From positions 62,001 to 126,000 of the forward strand of contig AJFK01000302.1 of the NCBI GenBank assembly GCA_000467715.1: a DNA stretch of 64,000 nucleotides, read 5' to 3'. How positions within the stretch are numbered: the first letter of the stretch is position 1; each line of letters opens with the position of its first letter. The notes beneath the pieces are model-generated. The model was not told the origin of the DNA, made no database searches, and was given only the letters and a program-made list of their open reading frames with translations. The DNA comes from Hysterium pulicare CBS 123377. Lineage: Eukaryota; Ascomycota; Dothideomycetes; Hysteriales; Hysteriaceae. Shown in pieces: positions 58,596-64,000 of the stretch. A program made the translations under genes and the position numbers.

Positions 58596-60200
58596 ATGAT
58601 GTTCTCAACCCTACTTCTCTTCACATTCCTTCTTTCCACAGTAACCACCCATGAACATGCATACAGATCCAAAACATGGTCAGGTTGGGGCGGCGGTATC
58701 CTCAACAATCGAAACGCAGCATCAAACCACATCATCAATTCCCGCAGCATCGCCACCATCTCTCCACACTGCCAAATACCATACCCCAAAGGCGTCAGCG
58801 CAACACCCGTGGTATCACGTGGACTAACATACTACCCAACCTGGAACGGTCTCCTCGTTGCCCTCGACTACCAGACCTGCGAAGAGAAGTGGAGCGTAAA
58901 CGTGACTTCGATAATTGCAAAGTTCGCTCCAGCCAACGCGGTCCCGGATATCGCAGCGCTGCAACAAGCCGTATCGCGCACAAGTCCGCAGATTGATGAG
59001 AGCGAGGGTGTTCTGTATTTTGGTACTTTGCGCTATGCTCTCGTCATCGCGCTAGATGCCAGGTCTGGAGAAGCAATAGCTGCTGTGCCTGTCAGTGGCC
59101 ATCCTGCAGCAGCCATCACGCAGAGTCCAACTTTTTACAGTGGAACCCTGTTCATCGGAGCATCCAGTAGTGAGTCGGCAGCGGCAGCACGCATACCGGG
59201 GTATAAATGCTGCTCTTTTGCGGGCAACTTCGTCGCACTCACGTTCGATCGCCGGAATCGCGAGTTCCATACCCGCTGGAACATCTCCATGATCCCGCCC
59301 GAGATGGCCGGTCCAGGGAAATGGTCTGGGGCTGCGGTGTGGGGAAGTCAGCCTTCTATTGACACCGAAAGGAATGTGGTGTTCATCGCGAGTGGGAACA
59401 CTTATACTGTTCCTACATCCTATACGGCCTGCCGAAACCAAAGCCTTAATGAGGACGTTGATGAATGTCTTCCCAAGGAGATATGGCAAGATTCAGTGTT
59501 GGCGATTGACATCGATTCCGGTAATGTGAACTGGGTTCGACAAGTCCCATCCCTCAACCCCGAGCAGCAAGCTCCAGCTATTGCAAGCCCAGATGCGGAT
59601 TTCGGTATTGCGCCGACTTTTGTAAAATCAGGCCACGGAGTGGATACGCCAAACGGAGAGGATGTCGTCGTCGTGGGGCAGAAGAATGGGAATCTGTTCG
59701 CTTTCGATGCTGAAACAGGTGAAACCGCGTGGGCAACTGTAGCGGGGCCCGGAGGCGAGCTTGGAGGTCTGAGTTGGGGCATCGCAGTCGACTCCAGAAA
59801 GGTATACTTCACTGTGGAAAATTCTGATAACCAGGCTTGGACTCTTCACTCCGCGCCTCAGACAACCAATGGCAGCTTCCACGGCGCGGTAGGCCTCAAA
59901 GACGGAAGGCTCGTATGGGACTTCGCAGCTCAGGGAACTGGGATTGCTTTCGGACCTCCGAGCACGGTCGGGGATGTTGTTATCAGTAATGCTCCTGTGA
60001 GGTCGAACTCCGCGGGATTGTTGGTGGAGCCGGGGGCGATAGTAATTTTGGAGAAGAGAAGTGGAAAGCAATTAAGAGTAGTAAAGACAGATTCACCAGT
60101 TCACGGAGGCGTGGCTGTGCAGGATAATTACTTACTGTTTGGTACAGGCTATCAGGGATATAATGGGACCGGCTCGCTCTATGTTTTGCATGTACAATAG
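58596..60200 (+). CDS. secreted quinoprotein-like (PQQ-repeat) beta-propeller protein
   Basis: An intronless gene of 534 residues. The ATGATG at 58596 opens a signal peptide (MMFSTLLLFTFLLSTVTTHEHA). The body is a series of PQQ-type propeller blades, each with a ---ALD---G---W core: LLVALDYQTCEEKWSVNV, YALVIALDARSGEAIAAV, DSVLAIDIDSGNVNWVRQV, NLFAFDAETGETAWATV, GAVGLKDGRLVWDF and IVILEKRSGKQLRVVK. Overall it resembles bacterial polyvinyl-alcohol/quinoprotein alcohol dehydrogenases, including a CC pair (YKCCSF) and DFGIAPTF. An extracellular oxidation of an alcohol or sugar is likely, but the PQQ and calcium ligands cannot be confirmed by eye. In this intron-rich neighbourhood the lack of introns over 1.6 kb is notable. 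Confidence 0.85.
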   Translation: MMFSTLLLFTFLLSTVTTHEHAYRSKTWSGWGGGILNNRNAASNHIINSRSIATISPHCQIPYPKGVSATPVVSRGLTYYPTWNGLLVALDYQTCEEKWSVNVTSIIAKFAPANAVPDIAALQQAVSRTSPQIDESEGVLYFGTLRYALVIALDARSGEAIAAVPVSGHPAAAITQSPTFYSGTLFIGASSSESAAAARIPGYKCCSFAGNFVALTFDRRNREFHTRWNISMIPPEMAGPGKWSGAAVWGSQPSIDTERNVVFIASGNTYTVPTSYTACRNQSLNEDVDECLPKEIWQDSVLAIDIDSGNVNWVRQVPSLNPEQQAPAIASPDADFGIAPTFVKSGHGVDTPNGEDVVVVGQKNGNLFAFDAETGETAWATVAGPGGELGGLSWGIAVDSRKVYFTVENSDNQAWTLHSAPQTTNGSFHGAVGLKDGRLVWDFAAQGTGIAFGPPSTVGDVVISNAPVRSNSAGLLVEPGAIVILEKRSGKQLRVVKTDSPVHGGVAVQDNYLLFGTGYQGYNGTGSLYVLHVQ

Positions 60201-60392
60201 AAGGGCGGGGTACGTGAGACCTGATATCGACATTTCCACGGCTGTACATAGACTTGTAAAGCTTGATTGCAGCATTCTACCCAATAGCCCCTAAAAGTAT
60301 GACTCTTGCCGTAGAATAATGGGGTCTGATCGGGGTCCCCTCGTTCCGCCTTATTCCCCTTCACTACCCCGTTCAAGCGCCTTGTCTCTAAC

Positions 60393-62124
60393 TCACTCAT
60401 ACGTAACAGGAACACCTCCCGGAAGTACCGTAAGCCCTAGATCTTCATTAGCCCACATATATCAACCTCCTCACTCGCCCCTCCCATCTTTTACAAAGGG
60501 AGAAACTACTCACATTTGTCCCCATCAACATCCTCCTTAACGTGCTGCCCAATAACACATTTCTCCGCCACCTCGCCTGTTTGGCGGAGGAGCTCTGAGC
60601 AGCGATCACCGCTACAGCGGGCGTTAAGAGCACGTTGAAGCGCATCGCCTTTCCAGCCGAAGAGGTAGTCGCCGTGTTGGCCGTGGCCAGTTCTACGTCA
60701 GAAGAACATTAATCGGTTGACAAACATAGCGACGTGAGGGAGGTTTAAGAGCGAGGTATCATCTCCAAATTCTCGGTAAAAAGAAAGCATCAATGAATTG
60801 AGAAATTGAAGGGAGGCAAAATCAGGGGAGTAGGTAGGAAGGCTGGACTCACCCATCACCCATACTATAAACAAAAGGCTGACTCCCATCCTCATTCCAC
60901 AAACTCTTATCATTAAACGGCCTCGTATCCCACATAACCTCATACATAACCTGCGGCAAATGCACCGGATGACTATCCGGACACTTCCCCCTCTCCATAA
61001 TCGGATCGTACGGGTGACTAACGACGGGATCGTAGTACGGTTCAAACGGAATCTCCGCGTACGCAACGTGGCTCTTATGGTCTGGCGAGTCGAGGTTCTT
61101 GCCGTCCCAACACGTTGGGAAGCTGATGGTCGTGCGGATGCCGCCGGCGCAGAAGGTTGGCGGGAGGGTGGTGGTGTCGTTGCCCGTGCATGGGGGACCG
61201 CCGAAGGGCGTGAAGTCGGCGCCGAGGAAGCAGCGGTGGCAGATTCCTCGGGCGTCGGTTGCGGCGCTGCGGTACATGGGGTCACCGGCTAGCATGCGGA
61301 AACCCTGAGGGGGGATTAGGAAAGATTGGAAGTATAGGGAGTGAGGATGAGGAGAAGGCTTTGTAGAGTATATTGAGAGGGCTGAATGGTGAGGCGTGGC
61401 CTTTTGCGCGAAAAGTCGTGGAAGCTGAGAGACTTTGCTAGTTTAAACGGGAGAATGAATAAAAAGTCGGGTTACTGAGCATGGACTTCGGTACTTCTGA
61501 TAGATGGTATCGAGAATGTAGTTATAAAAACTCGGAGATTGCAAATAAGGTAGGAAGAAAATATAAAAGACCGAGTATGAACATTATAATATGAAAACTC
61601 ATGGAGCATCTCGAGCAGAACCGCAATCTCAAATTTGAAGAAAAGGGAATACTTACCGGCTTAAACGCCGTAACATTACTAATCCCATCATAAGGCGGAA
61701 TATAATAAACCGTCAACCCCCCATTCTGCACCAACCCGCCATTCTCAAACTGCTTCACGCGCTTGAAAGTCCCATTCCTCGCCTTATAATAAAGCGTCGC
61801 AGTCCAATAATTGCTGAAATCCTCACTGAACGTGCAACTCGTGCACGTGGACATGGCAGCTGGGTCGTGGTTGGCAGGGTCCATGGTTACGTTGAACGAG
61901 TTCCCGCCGGCGATTTGGTGTACGTGCGGAGAGGGCGTTTGGCCGGGTGTCCCGATTGGATCGACGCGCTCGACAGTTAGTTGGGAGCAGGCAAAGCGCA
62001 TCATGGCGGCTTGTCGGGAGCCATTTCGTGGGGGTGCTAGTTGTCGGGGAAGTGAGAGGGCAGCGGCATGGGCGATAGAGAGCTGCCCTAAGAGGGCGAC
62101 AATTGTGGGAGTGCTCCAGTGCAT
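60393..62124 (-). CDS. secreted DUF1996 protein, paralogue B
   Basis: Four exons (61657-62124, 60853-61304, 60514-60692, 60393-60436) give 380 residues. After the signal peptide ([21 protein letters not shown]) and a short basic segment comes the DUF1996 domain: [117 protein letters not shown] and [19 protein letters not shown]. The final exon gives [14 protein letters not shown]. If that splice is ignored the frame stops at once after DGDKC, which is the less likely reading because paralogue A has the intron at the same place. Compared with A it has about 40 extra residues with CHRC and CTGND cysteines. Confidence 0.88.
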
Positions 62125-62761
62125 GGTGGTGGATAAGATTGAGAATGGAGATGCGCAAGCCGGAGAGAGGATGTCGTGTGGTACGTTTGACGTTTTTATC
62201 AACTTAGTCCATAGGTACTGCCAATTATTCACATACCAAGCCAGGCAATAGTGTTGCGGGGCGGAGAGGAACTGCCGTAGCTAGAGGATTTGCCAAATTA
62301 CTGTCCCAAAGTTATTACCGGGACTGGAGAGTTTGGTGTTCCTCTCAATATATTTTGCTGGCCTAGAGAAGATCTTCCTAATTAGGCGACATGGGGTCGA
62401 CCCAATGGAACGGTTGATTGTAGAGAGTAATTAAAGTGTGAAAATGAAACGATAAGATAACACGAGTTCAATGATAGTTGACTATCGAATTGGGACCCTA
62501 TTGATCATCTATGAGCTTGGCGATCTATAACATGAATGACCGTACTGGCTGCATGATATCAGAAGTTTGATAGGCAGTTCCGTGGACACTTACTATTGAG
62601 CTACTCTGAGAAACAGTCCCGGCCGAAGTTAGATCTTGTGCAGCTCTATCAGCGCTTCCTTCCATAACTTCGTTCTCGAATCGCAGTCCAATCGCAGTCC
62701 CCAGGGTTTTTCTCCGACTTCATGAACACGCATAGACAAGTCGATGCTGTCTTCTCTCTCC
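62125..62761. other. intergenic, no supported gene
   Basis: Promoter side of DUF1996 paralogue B and 3' flank of the transporter gene. No coding content seen. Confidence 0.5.
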
Positions 62762-64000
62762 TTAGCACCTCGTTCTAATACCCCACCCCCACTTCCATCC
62801 CCTAGCTCCTACAAGTAACGCCGCCCCCACAGCCGTACTCATCGCGGCCCAAATCTGCGCGCCTTCATATCGTCCGTGATCCGCCTGCAGTAGAGCTCCG
62901 CCGATGGGTCCACCTACTAGGGCAGCAAAAGAAATGCTAGTAAACGCCATGCCTAACCTCGTTCCCGTTTTGCTAATATCATCACTAAGCGCTGCGATGC
63001 AACTCGGAAAAAGAGATTGAAACGCAGCGGCCACGACACCGTAAACGGTGGTGAAGGCGTAGAAGCCAGCGGATGAGCGGACGCCGAGCCAGGAGAAAAA
63101 GAGTACCACGTTCAAGATAAGGCTGAACGTGGCGGTATTGAGAATGCCGGTGTGGTTGTCGGCTATGTAACCGGGGAGAATGCGGGCGGGAATACCGATT
63201 CCGTTGAGAATTATGACTAAGTTAACAGAGTTGGTGTACGAGAGACCGATGATGTCGCGGGCAAATGAGGCGATCTGGTTGAAGGATTAGAGTCATGAGA
63301 GATGAATGCAGGAGTGGCTTTGAGTTAAAGACGGTTTAATGAAATGCGGAAGTAAGTGGCACATACGTAGTAGAATGCAAAATATACAGCTACTATAGCG
63401 AAGCATATGCCTACGACGAAAGATACATATGGTATGTCTCGGATAGCTGCAACCTCAATAACTGGACCTGCTTTCCGAGGTGGGAGCCTTGGCTTCATAA
63501 AGGCAATGACAAGAGCCAGAGAGGCGAGATTGATGAACCCCAGGACACGAACAGTCCAGCCAAAGCCTACCTTAGGAAGAAGCTGGCGGACGACGACCGG
63601 ATATATGATGCCTCCAGCGGAGTTCCCACTCGTGGCGATGCCAAGAGCCATGCCGCGATTTTTTGCGAAGTAAGTTGATACCAAGCCCATTACGGGGCAG
63701 AAGAAGATGCCTCCCCCGATACCTGTAAGTACACCTTGACTTAAGAAGAGTTGCCAGTAGTTCTTGGCTAAGCTCATGGTGAAGATGCCGACTAGCTGGA
63801 AAATGATGCCGACAATAATGGTTGGGCGGAATAAGCCTGCATCAAGGGCGCGGCCGGAGAAAGCACCGAGAAAGAACATGAGAAATGCTTGGATACTTCC
63901 AATCCATGATATCGTTGAGGGGTTCTGGGGTAGGATGGAGCCGTAATAGGTTTGAAATGCTCCAAAAGAGTTCACGAAACCCCAAGTATTCAGTATGGCG
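62762..64000 (-). CDS. monocarboxylate-type MFS transporter, 5' end beyond the window
   Basis: The first exon (63367 to beyond 64000) is open to the window edge, starting in mid-protein with AILNTWGFVNSFGAFQTYYG, the TM1 signature of fungal MCT-like (MCH) carriers. It continues with GVLTGIGGGIFFCPVMGLVSTYFAKNRGMALGIATSG, the TM4-5 loop motif, and GGIIYPVVVRQLLPKVGFGWTVR. After an intron (63275-63366, GTATGT...ACCAG) the second exon (62762-63274) supplies TM7-12 (GIGIPARILPGYIAD) and ends GWGIRTRC. About 380 residues are in the window. It probably moves a monocarboxylate or related solute across the plasma membrane. No lesion is seen in the visible part. Confidence 0.9.

Noticed and set aside
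1-64000. CRISPR array, bacterial operon or organellar DNA
   Set aside because: No regularly spaced short repeats with unique spacers are present, the genes are intron-bearing and eukaryotic, and there is no Shine-Dalgarno spacing or organellar gene content.

Overview
The window is nuclear DNA of a filamentous ascomycete (Pezizomycotina; the gene content would suit a Leotiomycete, but that placement is inference). The evidence is short 45-80 bp introns with GTAAGT-like donors and CTAAC-type branch sites, and families restricted to or typical of filamentous fungi: alpha-1,3-glucan synthase, SAT4/Pth11-like rhodopsin-domain protein, HET-domain proteins, DUF1996, DUF8021, DUF7704, WSC-repeat proteins and an AA8-AA12 oxidoreductase. 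I see no rRNA, tRNA, CRISPR array, prokaryotic operon or intact autonomous transposon.

Layout. 1-8 kb is decayed: an amidase pseudogene (957-3194, -) interrupted by a 128 bp insertion, one intact-looking orphan gene (3896-4832, -), a four-copy ~135 bp tandem repeat (about 5.29-5.83 kb) and an unreadable degenerate stretch. 8.3-16.1 kb is a complete nine-exon alpha-1,3-glucan synthase (+). 18.0-28.4 kb holds a SAT4-like membrane protein (+), a six-exon GH35 beta-galactosidase (-), a DUF7704 membrane protein (+), a mucin-like single-pass membrane protein (-) and a type II glycosyltransferase (+). 31.3-38.0 kb holds a secreted six-WSC protein (-) and a secreted AA8 cytochrome-AA12 dehydrogenase fusion (+). 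39.5-50.1 kb holds an orphan acidic protein (-), a flavin monooxygenase with one homopolymer frameshift (-), a broken HET gene carrying a second copy of the small insertion (+), a DUF8021 protein (+) and a second HET gene with one frameshift (-). 51.7-64 kb holds two DUF1996 paralogues (+ at 51.7 kb, - at 60.4 kb), a small membrane protein (-), a Dal5/TNA1-type permease (-), an intronless secreted quinoprotein-like propeller protein (+) and the 3' part of a monocarboxylate-type MFS transporter (-) running off the right edge.

Functionally the intact genes are mostly wall, surface and secretome genes: wall glucan synthesis, beta-galactoside hydrolysis, wall or surface sensing (WSC, mucin-like protein), glycosylation, extracellular oxidation (AA8-AA12 and a PQQ-type propeller) and two transporters. 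HET genes and degenerating enzymes mark a fast-evolving accessory segment. They do not look like one biosynthetic cluster.

The most unusual signal is a ~120 bp dispersed element. Two copies differ at one position in their shared core. They sit inside exons of two unrelated genes (amidase 1985-2112; HET gene 45383-45517) and are flanked by 9 and 13 bp perfect target-site duplications. A diverged third copy is intergenic (about 39096-39204). In both genes a splice from the same GT at the element start to an AG inside the downstream duplication would restore the frame with exactly three added codons. This is what an introner-like element would do, although the donor is weak and both host genes carry other lesions.
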